This document shows positions 33,600 to 47,330 of a stretch of DNA of 64,000 nt, piece after piece. Both the position numbers and the translations under genes were made by a program. How positions within the stretch are numbered: the stretch's first letter is position 1; the number at the start of each line of letters is the position of its first letter. The notes beneath the pieces were generated by a model. That model ran no database searches. It was not told where the DNA came from and saw only the letters and a list, made by a program, of their open reading frames with translations. Source of the stretch: Nageia nagi (taxonomy: Eukaryota; Pinophyta). The stretch lies in contig JBITNC010000001.1 in the NCBI GenBank assembly GCA_050084985.1, positions 163,866,001-163,930,000 of the forward strand, given 5' to 3'.

Positions 33600-35655
33600 A
33601 ATATCGACAAGAATCCTAAGGTCCTTGCCTTAACAAAAATTATGTGAGGCTTGAAGAAAACTTATCAATCTTAATTTAGGAATTAAATAATGCAAAACAT
33701 GTTGGGTGTCCAAATGTTGAATATTTTTAGGAGTCCATAAAATGGATAACTACATAAGCTAACATTCACATTTAATGATACACATTGTATCCAAAGTCTT
33801 AACAATAATGAAGTATTAACAAGGAAATAGAGTATCAATAAAAATATAAAAGATAAACAATGATATAAACCATATTTAGGATCATATTTAAGTGTATAAA
33901 CCAACCTAAGGGAAAGAGAAATAATATATACTTGGCCTCAAGACTTGAAGGCGAATGTTCGTAATATGTTGACCAAACTATTAACCACCAAAGAGAGGAT
34001 CTCAAGGTGAATCTCAATGTAAGGAACTAATCCCAACGAAAGTGTCAACATGAAATAAATACATTGGTGCTATTGAATAGAATCAATACTTTTGAAAAAT
34101 GCTTGCATGATGCCTCTTGTAGATATGGTGATATAATAGTACTAATCTAACATAAAAGTGAACATGAAAGGAATACATATAGATCATGTATAATGAAATA
34201 TTTATTTCAATAGGTGATTTCAAAAAACATCTAAAGGTTATGAATGTTTGAGAGAAACTCTTGAGATAAAGATTTGATAGCTTCCTTATGTGTGTGATCC
34301 TCCAATTTATAGGCAAGAGTTCCACCAAAATGCACACCTATAGAAAGGTGTCAATGCTAGTGTAACTTTCATAGTAAAGAAGAAGGTACATGAGAAAGTA
34401 CACAATAAAGTATCAACATAAATGATGTCAATCATAATTTATATCATAATGACATAAATTAAATAATTAATTATGATACTAATAAAGGGATCAAAATTAA
34501 GTGTCAACACCCAACTTATAGAAGAAGTCAATATTTAAGAGGTTGAGCTTAAATTAAGAAATAAAGTTGACTACCTAGATAAATACAATAAAGATAAAAA
34601 TAGTGTGGTTTAGATAAAGTTACTACAAGTAGATGTGGTAACACTTGAGGCAATTATTCCACCTTGTTATAATCTTTTTATCCTTCATTTCCTTATCAAC
34701 CAAGACCATCCTATTTTCCTCCATAACAATTGTGTCAACCACCATCTTATCCCTCATTGCAAGATATAATTCATAACCTATTCATTCCACCACAACCATA
34801 ACCTAATGCTCATCCTCTACATACCTCATGTCCACCATGCAATTGGACATTGCGACTTAATTCTTTGTCAAACATATTCTAAAATATGCATAACATTCAC
34901 CTTGCAAATATTTCTAAAGAACATCCATAAGAACGCAATTGGGTTAAGCCCAATTATTGAAATGACATTGAATACTATAGTTATCATCACCAATGGGGTT
35001 ACAATACCAACAAGTTTCATAATATTAAACATCTTTTTCAAGACCTTTAGACCCATATTTGTTATAAAATTAAATCTCAAAACAAAATTAGTAGGAAATC
35101 ATCAAGAAACATAAATTACATCATGATATTCCATGATTTTGTAGGTATGTTGAGCTTGGAGTGGATGGATCAAGATTGCTTAGTTCTTGGATGACTATGC
35201 TTCTCTCTTTCTTCTCCTTAGACTTGCAAACATGAAGAATAATACCTTTCAAATATCATATGCAATAAGAATGTATGAGAGTTCTCTTCCAATGCCCCTT
35301 GATCACCCAAGGCAACCAATATGTACAAAAATAACTTAAGAGAATGTAGACTACCTCCCACACCCCATTCAAAGGGCATCTCATAAATTTTGATATGCCC
35401 ATCATGATTTGATTATGTAAGACAAGATACATATGCTATCATGCTAATGATAAGATACAATTTATTTTCATGCAAGAAATCAAAAAAATATATTCAAGAC
35501 AATATGATAGAGATCCTAAGATATCCATAATGTCTAATGGATGGATTTTACTAATATGATTAAATGGGTATAGTCACAATATGAATTAAGAATTCTAATA
35601 TGCTTTAAAATTCTTAGAAATTATAAGTTTACAAGAGAACTTACCTCTTCACTAT
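33600..35655. other. Noncoding stretch, no gene seen
   Basis: AT-rich DNA with short frames on both strands that overlap each other and carry no motif. Confidence 0.45.
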
Positions 35656-35660
35656 GTTTC

Positions 35661-36166
35661 TGATAGGATCTACTAGATATACAAAATATCAAGCTAATGT
35701 GCAACTTAACATGGTAAGATGAATGTAATTAAGCATATAACAAGACTCATTCGCAATAATAATAACACTAATATAAACACAAAATGTATAGTGGTTCCTC
35801 TCTATATGAGAGGACATCGACTTGAACCATCTCAATTCTATTACCTCAAAAACTCTCAAATACTCTATAACTAGAAGCATATTCATGCATTTTATAAGTA
35901 TATAAAATACAAATATGGAGCCCTCTATTTATATAAGAAAATCCCCCTTTAATTCACCCATTTACCCAAGGGGTAAGTTCATAAGTTTTTCCACTCTTTT
36001 ACCCAAGGGGTATGCTTAAGATCTTGAGTGTAGGACAAGTTGCCCACTTAAATACTTAAAAGATATTCTTTTAAGTATTAAATGAATTTACATAAATAAA
36101 GAGGTATTATTCTTTAGATACCATCTAAAGAATAATTTACACAATAATGCATTAAATATTCTAACA
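35661..36166 (-). repeat. LTR of the copia A/C/E family (probably solo)
   Basis: In minus orientation it begins TGTTAGAATATTTAATGC and contains the family landmarks: the GAGGAACCAC segment, a TATATAA-type box and the repeated ACCCAAGGGGTA motif in complement. No primer site, purine tract or partner LTR is seen nearby, so it is likely a solo LTR. The left edge (TGATAGGATC at 35661) is inferred and no target duplication is evident. Confidence 0.65.
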
Positions 36167-37133
36167 ATTTAAGAGGGAATAAATTACCTCTCTTACAAGT
36201 GAATGGAGAGATCATACTTCCACTTCTATAAAATTACTTGCATCCAAGACAAAGACATGCCTACAACAAAGGTATATAAATGACTCAATTACCTAATACC
36301 ATGAAAAAGTCCTTATGCTAGCTTATTTTGATACTTCTATGTTGAAATACGATTCAATATTTACAAAGCTCAACTGTGATGATGTTCAGAAGGATTTGGT
36401 CTCAAGAGTATTTAGATTTGATAGATAGAAGTGAAGAATAATCATGAAACCTTTATAATAAGCATGATTTTTATTTTTATAAATGTGCATTTATGGATCG
36501 ATATACGAATTGGAAGATTGGTTTATCAACGATAATGCATCAATCAATCGATCAGGTGATTAGTTGGCCAACTAGTGCCTGAATGATTTTTATGCATCTA
36601 AAAATAAATGGATCAAGCAAATCAACTTTAGTAAATTCCTAAATGTAATACAATATGACAAATAATTATTAATGACTATGATGCTAATCAAATAATACTC
36701 CATTTACCGATTTGATGTAATATTTAGATATCTATATTTGACCACTTTTTAACGAAGTTTTTGACAAAGGTATAAGTTAGCACAAAAACAAGTAGACATG
36801 GATAAATGTAAGCTATGGTGAAAATTATGTGACCAACTAAGGATGAAGCTAAGTAAATAAAAGATGATAGAGATAAGTGTGAAAGTGAAGATAAGCAATC
36901 AACTAAGCAGGAAAGGGAAGATAAGCGACCAACCAAGGAGGAAAAACCCTGTAAGAAAAGGGGAATAAGGGACATGAGAAACCAAGGAGGAAGTCAATAT
37001 GGAAGTGATGCTTCATCTACACTAGGAGAAATTACATGAAAGAGGAATGAAAGAGAAACACAAGGGGACTACTCATAATGAGGGATCAAATGACAAGGAA
37101 GCACATATTTATTTGAGAATAAAGGATGAATAA
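36167..37133. other. Noncoding stretch with short purine-rich repeats
   Basis: No gene. Near 36890-36960 a GAAGATAAGC.ACCAACYAAG phrase is repeated two to three times at about 36-bp spacing. Confidence 0.4.
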
Positions 37134-37370
37134 ATGGATTGGAACTTAGAAGAGCTAACCAACATCTTCATTTGCAAGATTAGAGGGAATATACCATGTA
37201 GGGAGGATTTGGTGGAATTTGTAGAAAAGGGATTTGAAGTGGAAGATGAGGCTCAACTAATACTTCTTCCCTACAAATTATTTATGTATGTTTTTAAGGA
37301 TCCAAATGATATGAAATGGATTTTAAAGCATAAAAAATCTTGGTACTATGGACAAAGGGGATTTATATGA
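37134..37370 (+). CDS. Small hypothetical frame, possible DUF4283-like (LINE ORF1) remnant
   Basis: 78 codons starting MDWNLEELTNIFICKIRGNI and ending with FKDPNDMKWILKHKKSWYYG. The pattern of a late FMYVFKDP..MKWIL..K.W..G resembles the DUF4283 segment found in plant LINE ORF1 and related zinc-knuckle proteins. There is no zinc knuckle after it. Isolated and likely a fragment; the family suggestion is weak. Confidence 0.25.
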   Translation: MDWNLEELTNIFICKIRGNIPCREDLVEFVEKGFEVEDEAQLILLPYKLFMYVFKDPNDMKWILKHKKSWYYGQRGFI

Positions 37371-39309
37371 GGGAATGGCATAGAAAAATCAATCCATTCA
37401 TAAAATAAGTTAAATATTATTGAATATAGATTAACATGTACACTCTTCCAAGAGATTTTTGGAGCACAAAAGCATCTATAAGATTGAGAACACTATTGGA
37501 GAATTTCAATACGGATTAATATACAAATGAGAATGTAGCAATCGAGAAGGACCTTAGCAAGGCAACAATATGTGTCTTTATGGAAATAGAGAGGTAATGG
37601 TAAAATTTATTACACTTTCTTCCAATTGGATATACTAGGTACAAAATATCAAATATGAACACTATATAATGAGATGCTACAAATTTCAACAAATAGAAAA
37701 TCTAAAGAAGTATTGTACAAAATTATGTCCAAGGAAGACTTAAGCTTCAAGAGCACCAATCTTTCCACTAAGTGAAATATCTGTAGCAAGAAACTAAAGA
37801 AGATTCAAATGTTGAAGTTGTCACACAGGGTAAAGTTGAATAATTAAAGTAGAGAAAAAACCACAATACCCCATGAATAAAAGGCACTAATGGAGAATAG
37901 ACGATCTATGGATGGTAAAATAAAACTATAAATAATCCATAGACATACTAAACAACATAAAATATACTCAAAATGTAAAGAGTAGCTCAATAATTTGCAA
38001 TATCAAATGCACCAATTCTTTCTCTAGCATATACGAGCCTGAACAGAGTAAATAAGGGCTAGAGGAGGACAAAGAATGGAGTAGTAAAGGCTTTTCATTA
38101 GGTTACAATGAGACTCCATAGAAACATTAAAAATTCAAATGATATCAAAGGTGATAAAGGAAAGTTAAAGAAAGTTTAAATTTCCAAAAAAAGAAGGCTT
38201 CGACGTATTACATTTTGAAATTTGAAATTGAGTTTCTAATTTGGTTAAGTTATAATATGGGAGGTTGACATTAAATAAAAAATCATCATCTTTTCAATAC
38301 TCCCCTTTAATTATGTTGTATACTGTACTCATGTATACATATTTATTTTTTGTAAAAGGTCTTTGAATTCCTTTCCAAGCTCTAGCCTTTTTTAATAGAC
38401 ACAATTTACCCATTTAATTATGATATATTTTTAACATATGATAATGAATTTTTTCATAATGTTGAGGAACAAGTGCAAGGTTCCCAAAATATAGATCAAT
38501 GCAAAATATAATGATGATAGTGATATGATAATTCTTCTAACTTTGATTTGAAATAACTTAAATGCTCTTGAAATAATATGATATGATTAATATAACTATA
38601 TTTCAAATGATATATGCCACCTCAAGTTGCTATGAATATGGAATTATTTTGATGTGCCACTAAGAATAACTCATGACTCCATTTGAAATGATGATTATGA
38701 TTATGAAAAATATTTATGTACTACTTTTATCCCAACAAAAAAAGATGTATGATAGCCTCGAGTTAAAAATTTTGGAATGCTATATCATCAAAACCAAGTG
38801 TATGATATACCTTCCTCTTCAAATATTAAGGTTGCAGAAGAAACAAAGTGAAGATGACATATAGTTGTTTGATAAGAAGTTGAGAAGAAATTTATGACTT
38901 GATCAAAAGAACCATTTTATTTTGCATTTTTGATAGATTGACCTTAACAATATGAATTGGTCAGATGATTAAATCATATAGATCAGATGAGCTTTGGACT
39001 TATTTTGAATGATTTTATCATTATTTTTAATTTTTTATAAATTTGGAAAGGTCTAAATTTTTACAGATATGCATAAGTGAGAAAAATATGAAGATTGTGA
39101 ATAAATTTTGAAATGTGATCATGATATGATGCCATGAGGTGACATATCTAGGATAGTGATAGTTGATGAATCTTGGATACAATTTTGAGTTAATGATAAA
39201 TGGGACTATGAGATGAGTGATTGGTGGTATCCATGCAACTAAAAAAGGTAGGATGACACTAAAAAATGGATTACCAACTAAGTAGGAACCTATATATGAT
39301 ATGATTTTG
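37371..39309. other. Noncoding stretch, no gene seen
   Basis: AT-rich DNA rich in ATGATATGAT-like words. A 63-codon plus frame at 38673 has no recognisable motif. Confidence 0.4.
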
Positions 39310-39745
39310 AATGAATCAAGTGTTGAAATAATTATGTAAAGCTCATAAGCAAATAATTAGATGAATTTCAATGCATAAAATATATGATATTATTAAAATA
39401 ATTTTTTATATTTGTTAAATTTATTTTCTAAAGGATACATATATAAGTGTAAGTATTTGATCCTTCTATTATAACATTTTTCTCTCTAAAATTTAATTTA
39501 ATTATGTGTGTACCATTATTTTTTAAATTGAAAAGAAAGTTAAATCATAAATTGAGGAGTATATAAGTCTCTAGACAATCATACTTTAGTTTTGAAGATT
39601 GTATAGTGGTTTTATTAGGTTCATAGTATGATTTGTAAAATATATGATAGAACATTCACAAAGGGTAAATAATTCATATTTGCTACAAGTAATAAATAAT
39701 TATTTATTTTATTAGTTACTATGTATTGTTATATTTGATTGGTGA
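39310..39745 (+). repeat. 3' flank of the duplicated peroxidase block, left copy
   Basis: It aligns with 49300-49965 (shared AAGGATACATATATAAGTGT, GAGGAGTATATAAGTCTCTA, GACAATCATACTT). Relative to the right copy it lacks about 240 bp at position 39385. It is separated from the peroxidase pseudogene by about 10 kb of unrelated DNA, showing large later insertion(s) at 28895-39310. Confidence 0.85.
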
Positions 39746-41574
39746 TAAACATACTGAGATGTTATCATATTCGACTTTGTTACTTTGCACAAGCATCATA
39801 TGTCTGTCTACTATGATTCTGCACATGGTAGGTCTGCAAGCCTATGATCATTTCCCTTTAGCTACTAAGGCATATTAGAGATCATTTTCATTTATCACTT
39901 TTATCAAGTGTCATATTCCTATGTGCTACGATCTAATGCTTGTTAGGTCTACAAGCCTACATTCCTTCCCTTCGATTGTTGGGAAAAAGAAGAGTCAGAC
40001 ACCCTTTAACTATTGGGTCAAAGCAGAGATCATTTTCCTTTTTGCACTTATACTAGACTAGATTAAATTAGATTTATTTTTTGCTTTATTATTCTACAGG
40101 CTATTTGATCCACTTGTTAGATTTTATCATAGGTCATTATTATGAGATCTAACTCCATCTTATATAGACTATCATTTGCTGAAACTAGATTTCATTAGAT
40201 TCTCATGATGCTCTATTATATCTTATATGATCTTTCATGCATCGAAACCAAATTCGGATCGAATGATTAGGGTGATCTTATATGGCCTATCATGCACTGA
40301 AACCAGATCTCATCCTGATCATTTTATTATCATTTATCATTATCATTGTAAATTATCATTTTACTATTTAACATGTTTTTGTACTTAATTTCTCACAGGT
40401 TTGTAGCTTAGCATAAAAAGGGGCAATTGTAAACACCCTAAAATTGTATTCTACATTGTTGATAGGGTTATACCGATATTTATGGAATTTATCATATCTT
40501 GTATTACTATGTCTTGCTAACATGTTTTTGTAGCACTTTCGATCGATTGAATTGACACCATTTCAACCTTTAAGTTATTTCTAACACTTTGGTTCTAGTC
40601 ACTCTGACGATCCTGCAAGTTACACAATCATCTGGATGATCCTATCTAATGTTTATAAAAGCCAATTTAGGCTCACTTTTCGATACTCTTCCTATGTTTC
40701 ATATCTTTTCATGAGCTTTACAACTCCTACACTTTACCACATGCATTCATACTTGTGACATCAATTTTTAAAGGTTTATATCAAGACTTGAGCCTCCTTC
40801 TTCAAGCCTAGGGATTACTTCTCCATGCTCCATGGATTGAGATATCTAATGATTGATTAAAGAATTTATTTTATTGATCATTGCTTTCATGGGTATTTGT
40901 AAGTTTAAAGCTTTAAATAATCTCTATTGAAGACTTGTATCCTTTATTAAATTGTATATGCATAATTGTCTGGCATGTAGGTGCATTTAAGCTAATCTTC
41001 ATATCTAGGTTTTAAACCTAGGGTTTAACCTTCAAGGTCTATTTGAAGGATCTTTATTGTTAAATGAGCATTACTAGCATTAGATATAGGGTTCTTTGCT
41101 TTGTATCTATTGTTATCATTATCATAATTGATCATTTAGATAAATCTTTATGCATATTTAGTATTTAATCAATCTTTATCATATCATTGTCAATATTATC
41201 ATTTAGCATTGTCCAAATTACTTACAAAATCTTAGTCTATAGTCTATGTCTCAAGATCATACTTGCACAATAGGCATTGTAATCTTTTCTATCATCCTCT
41301 TGATTGTGGACAAAGGAGGCTTACAACCCTTTTGAGTTGGGGTTTCACCCTACTTAGATGGCCACAAGGTCCCAAGGACTTGCGATTTGAAGTCTCCATT
41401 AGTCTTTTATTTTCCTTTCAGGTCTAGACATCACATTGCATCATTGAAGCACAAATGATAATTACTAAACCCTATCTTTATTAATTTTGTCAATAACTCA
41501 CCTAGGAAAATTAGCTTGGAATTGTTCATAGGTGTTTGAAGTGGTTCAGGTGCAAGGATTTTCGCCCATTTACA
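39746..41574 (+). mobile_element. 3' end of an LTR retrotransposon with 1147-bp LTR
   Basis: A purine tract AAAAAGGGGCAA (40416-40427) is followed at 40428 by TGTAAACACCC and an LTR that ends TTTACA at 41574, giving the terminal pair TGTAAA/TTTACA. Upstream, 39746-40427 is noncoding internal sequence with a repeated phrase (GAAACCARATCTCAT / GGTCTRCAAGCCTA). No coding text remains. The left edge coincides with the loss of similarity to the right-hand duplicate. LTR ends of this kind are common in plant Ty3/gypsy elements. Confidence 0.7.
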
Positions 41575-42397
41575 CCATGTCCTTGTAGGAAAAATCTTAA
41601 AAATTCAAACATCAACATAAGTTATTTCAAATGAAATCTAAATCCAACTAGACTTTAGAGTTATCAAAAATGGAAATCTAATCTAAAATCCATTATAAAA
41701 TGTTTTATAAATCACATCATAGATCGCTTTACATATAGGTTAAAAAATCATTTGAATTTGCAAACAAAGAAAGAGAAGGATATTTTAAAGAGCTTTATTA
41801 ACCGATTCAACCAAACCCTTAAGTGCCAAGCTTTGTGTATAGTGATTTTGATTTTTAAAGAAGGAGTTCCTTTCAATATTGAGTTATAATCAAGGGTTTC
41901 AAAATTTTAGTCAACTTAAATATTTGATTTCTTTGGATAAATTTCAAGTATTTCTTGATCAAACCATCATCAAATTTGTCTTAAATATTTTTTTTTTAAT
42001 TTAATTATATTGTTGGGTTTACTTTAAGAAGAAAGGGAAAATTATTGAGGGTTTCATATATATTTTTTTAAGTTATTGAATTGAATTAATTGTAAATGGT
42101 AAATCTTTAGGTTATGTGTGAAACTTGATGAGTCAACACAATTTTATCATAAATTATGTAATGATTCAAATTAATCATAATAATATTTTCTCTACGTACT
42201 TCATAAATGTTGAAAAGTAAAATTTCTTTAACTTATTAAAATGAATATAGCATAATAGTAATGCATTTACAATTGAATTGATATGTTCAATTGATGTCAG
42301 CTTTATATTTTATCCAAGAATCACAACATAAGGATAAAATAACTTTTTTCATAAATTTTTTGAACAATTAGTAGATGGAAATGCCTTCTATCCAAGA
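41575..42397. other. Noncoding stretch, no gene seen
   Basis: AT-rich sequence without motif or repeat that I can place. Confidence 0.45.
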
Positions 42398-43082
42398 TGT
42401 TGGACCCACATGGGAACAATGTGAACATAGTGTACATTATCATTTTACGACCCAAGCATGCATGTGGAATTAATACACCAACCACTTGGCTCCCCATATA
42501 GTTTATAACTAAATTTATTTTATTCATTTACTTTATGAAAAATTGATGAGAATTAAATGAAAACATGAATCCCTCTCATTCTCAATAAAGACAATTGGGT
42601 GTTATTTCTTTTTTGTAGTTATGTGTATTCTTAGTTGAGTGTGTGTTCTCCCAACTATATATGTATTATTATTTTCAACTATGTGTGTCATTATTCTTAG
42701 GCTTTAGCTATGTGTATTGTTATCAACATTTATATTTTTTCATAGTTATAAAGTTGTATGTAATCTAGAAAATAACTATTGGATAGAAGTAATAGGCTAA
42801 ATGTTTATGTGTGCATCTATCCTTCTTAAGAATAGTCAGTTGATGTAACTATTTAGAGGTTTTAAACCAATAGGTGGATACAACATGATTAATACTTATA
42901 TATCAAACTCTATGGAACCAAAATAATACTTTGTAAGAGAATACAAGATCTTTGTTCTATGATTACATGTTAATTATTTTGTAGTTGGACATAGATCTTT
43001 CTCTTCTTGTATTATTTTATATGTTTCTCAAGAATATATTGCGTTATTCTTTCCTCCATTATTTGGGTTTTTTATACTAACA
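42398..43082 (+). repeat. Copia D2 5' LTR
   Basis: Bounded by TGTTGG and CTAACA, an inverted pair, and followed by a primer-site remnant. The other LTR has been lost, so the left end rests on the terminal pairing and on the GGACCCACATG match at 47316. Confidence 0.6.
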
Positions 43083-43336
43083 ATTGGTATGGAAGTGATG
43101 TGAGGGAACTATATTTCATAGATATGGAACAAAAGCTTCATTCTTCTATGTGTTGATTTTTTGTTGGAATTAGTAAAAATCTCATCTTTGTAACACATGA
43201 TATGAGTGGGAGCTTTATGACAAAGCTTAATAGGAAGAATAAAGTGGAAATCCAAAATAAATAAGTTCAATAATGGGGATTATTACTCCCATGAATTTAA
43301 TAGTGGAGAATATCACTCCTCAAAGCCCAAGTAATG

Positions 43337-45300
43337 TATTGATGATGTTTCTAGGAAATTATGGATTTATTTTATAACATAAAAAATGGGGGTTCTTAAT
43401 ATCTTCAAAGAGCTTGTTGGAGTTGTTAAAAGATAAATTGAGAAGAAAGTGAAGGATTTGAGGAGTGATAATAGTATAGAATATCACTCTTATTAATTTA
43501 ATGTTTTTTACAAGTTGCATGGTATTGTAAGAAAAAGAACAACTCCATATACACCATAACAAAATGGAGTTGTAGGGAGGCTCAATAGGACATTATTAGA
43601 GAAGGCAATAATCATGAGAGAGGATGAAGGGTTGTACAATTTGTTTTTGGTAGAGGTAACTATGTGAATAATATATCACCTAGTTCCATTCTTAAAATAC
43701 CTAAGGAAGATCAAGTGGAAGGAAACCCCCAGTTGCACACTTAAGATTATTTGGGTATGAATCCTTTGTTCATGTGCTTAAGGAGAATATAAAAAAGTTT
43801 GATAACAAATCTATGAAAGGGGTTTTCACAAGATATAGTGATGGGATTAAAGACTACCAAATTGTGGATACCTTCATAACATCACCATGTTTATAGTAGA
43901 GGTGTATCCAAAGAAGATATTTATGGTAAAGAAGAGTCTAAGAAAATAACACATGTCAATGAAGAACAATTTGGAGTAACTACTACTTAAGATGTCAAGT
44001 GATTGTAGATTAGCTACAAATCATTCTAGACTTGAGTGTAAGTCCTATTTATACTCCTTTACAAGGGTTGCATCAAAATATAGAAGGATATATATGTTAT
44101 TGGTAACAACATAAAGGAGAAGAGACTATTGATGAAGTGTTCAATTAGCCTCAATATGACATGGAATAATCTACATGTGAAATACAACAACAACAAACTT
44201 TAAGAAGAAGTGATCAAGAAAAGAGAAATCCAAATAAATGTGGTTATGATGTTCCATGAATAATAAGCTAGTTAGTGTACAAGAGGTCCTTACCAATGAT
44301 AAAGCAATTTATTAGAAGAAATACATGGAAGAGGAAATGCATTTACTGAAAAGGAATAAAACTTAGGATTTGTAAATTTTACCTAAGGAAATAAAGGTAA
44401 ATGGTTGTAAATTGGTGATTAAAATAAAATACAAGACTAATGGTTCAATTAAGAGATGTCTAGCTATATTGGTAAAAAAATAATACTCTCAACTTTAAGG
44501 GATTGATTGTGATCAAACATTTTTTCTATTGGCAAATATTGCTTCTATTAGAGTATTTTTGGAATTGGCTACACCAAATGATTAGAAATTTGAGCAAATA
44601 TATATGAAGACAACCTTCCTTTATTGAGACCCAATGAAGATATTTACATGGAGCATTGAATAGATTTTGAAGCAAGTGGTAGAAATATTGTATGTAAGCT
44701 AAAAAAGTTAGTATATAGTTTGAAATAATCCCTAGGCACTGATATAAAAAATTTGATGCTTTTATGTCTAATCTAAATTATATCAAGAATTTGACATGAA
44801 AGAATTTGGTCTATTACATTATTTCTTGGGTATTAAAGTCTTGAGAAATTACTAAGGAATATTTAAATAAGCCAAAGAAAATATATCGTTAATCTTCTCA
44901 CTCTTTTCAAAATGGATAAATACATTTTTGTAGTAACACCTTCTCAAGTTGGAATTGCATTATCAAAGGATATGTGTCCTAGAAATGAAGATGAAAAGAA
45001 AAAGATGGGACAAAGTATGTTATGCTAATGTTGTTGGAAAGTTGATGTATGTAATGGTCTATACAAGACCATATCTAGTTTTTGTAATGGGAATTATGAG
45101 CATATTTTCATACAATAACGATATTGGGTTGCAGTGAAGAGAATTATAAGATATTTGCAAGGCATAAAAGATTGTGTCTGAATAATCAATTGTAAGGATT
45201 TAAAGATTTTAAATATAGAGGAGATGTAAATACTTTAAAATCTACATGTGCATATGTTTTGACACTACTTTCAGGTAGTGCCTTAATTAACTACTGAAGT
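43337..45300 (+). pseudogene. Copia D2 integrase and reverse transcriptase
   Basis: The text parallels D1 line by line: GTAAGAAAAAGAACAACTCC for the integrase TPQQ region, the KYKTNGSIKR-like reverse transcriptase start near 44430, ALATPN and FDMK near 44790, and RNEDEKKKMGQS with VGKLMYVMVYTRPYLVFVMG at 44990-45100. Stops and small indels are denser than in D1. The YVDD region is missing at about 44783 exactly as in D1. An extra copy of the integrase HEFN segment lies near 43275. Confidence 0.7.
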
Positions 45301-45408
45301 TAAATATATTATTACAATAAAAACATCAAAAGAAACTTATTAATTACATACAATGTGTAAATATATCAATTTTAAACAAAATAATATCATTTTTAGTATA
45401 ATAATAAG

Positions 45409-47170
45409 AATAAAATTACCCTACCTCACAAACTCTGGTGGTAGACAACCAGAAATGGTGAATGCACTACAAGAGGGGTAATTAACTAGATGAGAAAATC
45501 ATAAGAGATAGAAGATAAGAGATTATGGATAAAGGTCTGGACCAAAGGCCTAACTCCCAAGATAGCATTCTTTATATATATGGCTAGTAGCTCATAACAA
45601 ACTAACAACTAGAGAAAATATGAAAAGAAGAGGCATGCAGATACCAAACATATCCAATTTATGTTACAAAGATGAGGAATCTCAAAATCATCTTTTTATG
45701 CATTATGAATACACCAGTAGAATATGGGATGTAATAAGGCAAAAATTGAACTACTAAGATGTCTTTCTAAACTCAGTAAAGGAACTTCTTGTCTAATGGC
45801 ATTCAAATATATGCAACAAAGAAAATAATAGGGCTTGGCCTTTCGTATTGTCTCACACTTTGTGGCATGTGTGGAGAGAACGAAATGAAAGGATTTTTAA
45901 TCAGAATAAGAATGAAGCACAAAAAGTGCCAAAAAATGCAATGATAAGAATTGAAGAAAATTTCAAACATTGCACCAAAGGCCTACTAGAACTAGATTGT
46001 ATCAAGATCCTTGCAAAAAATAAATAACTTCTAAATATTTTGAATTCAAACTAAATAGAGACATTTGAAAGGAAAAATATGTGAATTTTTTGATGATGTG
46101 ATAGGGGCAATCTTCTCATAAGAAACACTTTATCTTGTGATGACTTAGCATAAACTAAGGAGGATAAGACATGATGGACATTGGTAGATAGGGGTTTTTG
46201 GTAATTAACTCCCACATGATTAGATCCTTTCACACGATGAGAAGGCTTTGCTCCAACCATATCTTGAAATCATAATAGTTTGAGGAGGGGCTTTAATCAA
46301 GAGTGATGGTGTTGATAGTTGATTTATGGCATGAAACTTTTTGCAAGTTTAAAGGATTCTTGGGATGGAAGATGATTAAATCTAGTGGAGAACAGAGCGT
46401 GAAAGTATGCATGTGCAAGGAGATAATTGGAGCATTACATGCTTAGATTTCTTGGGGAAGCGAAGGATTTCATTGTAAAATGACCCTCTCTATTTATTAA
46501 ATGTGAGTTGGGGGGAGAAGGTAACTCTACGAGTGATTGTGAAGCCTCTAACAACAAGTAAGTTGGATGCCCCTCTACTTAACAATGGGAGGAGAACTGT
46601 AGAGGAATGATAAAGGAAGGTTAATAAGCTAGCTCTAAGGGAAATGTTTGAGCAATCTATGAGGACGGGTAGAACTTGACACATTATCAGATAGCAGTGC
46701 TTAGAGATATCATACCACAGCCATGGGTGAAGGTCACTTCAACACATATTAGATATGTAACATTGGAAAGAAGATATAATATGAAAACCAGGTTGAAGAA
46801 GACAATGTGACCAGTTAGAGTAGCAAAAGAAGTTGAATGTTATTTTATGATCATGCTTTGTACTACTATAGGCGAATGATATTAGGAGCTCTTTCATAGT
46901 CTATAACTTTTGTAGCTCTCTTTTACTATTGAATAGATATTTTTTGTGTCTCAAATAATAATGGAACGAACAGTTATAAGTAATTATTATTACTTAAACA
47001 TATTGAACAATAGTACTTAAGATTGATAAAAGAATGCTAAAAAAAATTTAATATATAATAAACAAACAAAACACTAAATTTTTTTTGATAAATAAATATA
47101 AAGATCCTTAAAATTCTAATTTTTTTTATTAATACAAAATTTACCATATTAATAAAAAAAACAAAATGAC
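45409..47170 (+). mobile_element. 5'-truncated LINE with target duplication
   Basis: The insert (45420-47159) ends in AATAAAAAAA and is flanked by AATAAAATTAC (45409-45419) and AACAAAATGAC (47160-47170), an 11-bp target duplication with two changes. Coding text near 45530-46030 includes LTPKIAFFI, KRRGMQIPNISNLCYKDEES, QNHLFMHYEYTSRIWD and LWHVWRERNERIFNQNK, the zf-RVT tail of plant L1-type reverse transcriptases. The rest (46030-47159) is 3' untranslated sequence. D1 lacks the insert, so it arrived after the block duplication. Confidence 0.8.
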
Positions 47171-47330
47171 AACTATCTTTAATGTAAATTCAAAATTATA
47201 CATGTAGAGAGTGATGAAATGGAGTTGCAAAAAATTAATAAGAGTACAACCTTATCCTAACTAGTTGCCAAATGGGAACTTGTTAGTGGATAGCTATGAC
47301 CTCTTTCAAAGTTATGGACCCACATGAGCG

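Larger units (their letters stand above)
42398..47330 (+). mobile_element. Decayed Ty1/copia element D2
   Basis: A 5' LTR (42398-43082) begins TGTTGGACCC and ends ATACTAACA, then TTGGTATGGAAG near 43084 as a decayed primer site. Most of gag is missing; integrase text begins near 43337 (ATTGATGATG, GGAAATTATGG) and pol runs to about 47290. It is the sister of D1 at 9650-13191, with the same deletion of the reverse transcriptase active site. A LINE fragment interrupts the 3' part. The 3' LTR is cut after about 14 bp (GGACCCACATGAG at 47316), directly against the peroxidase upstream region. Confidence 0.75.

Noticed and set aside
34806-35114. Overlapping frames on both strands of about 70-100 codons
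   Set aside because: No motif, no splice context and no codon pattern; chance frames in AT-rich DNA.
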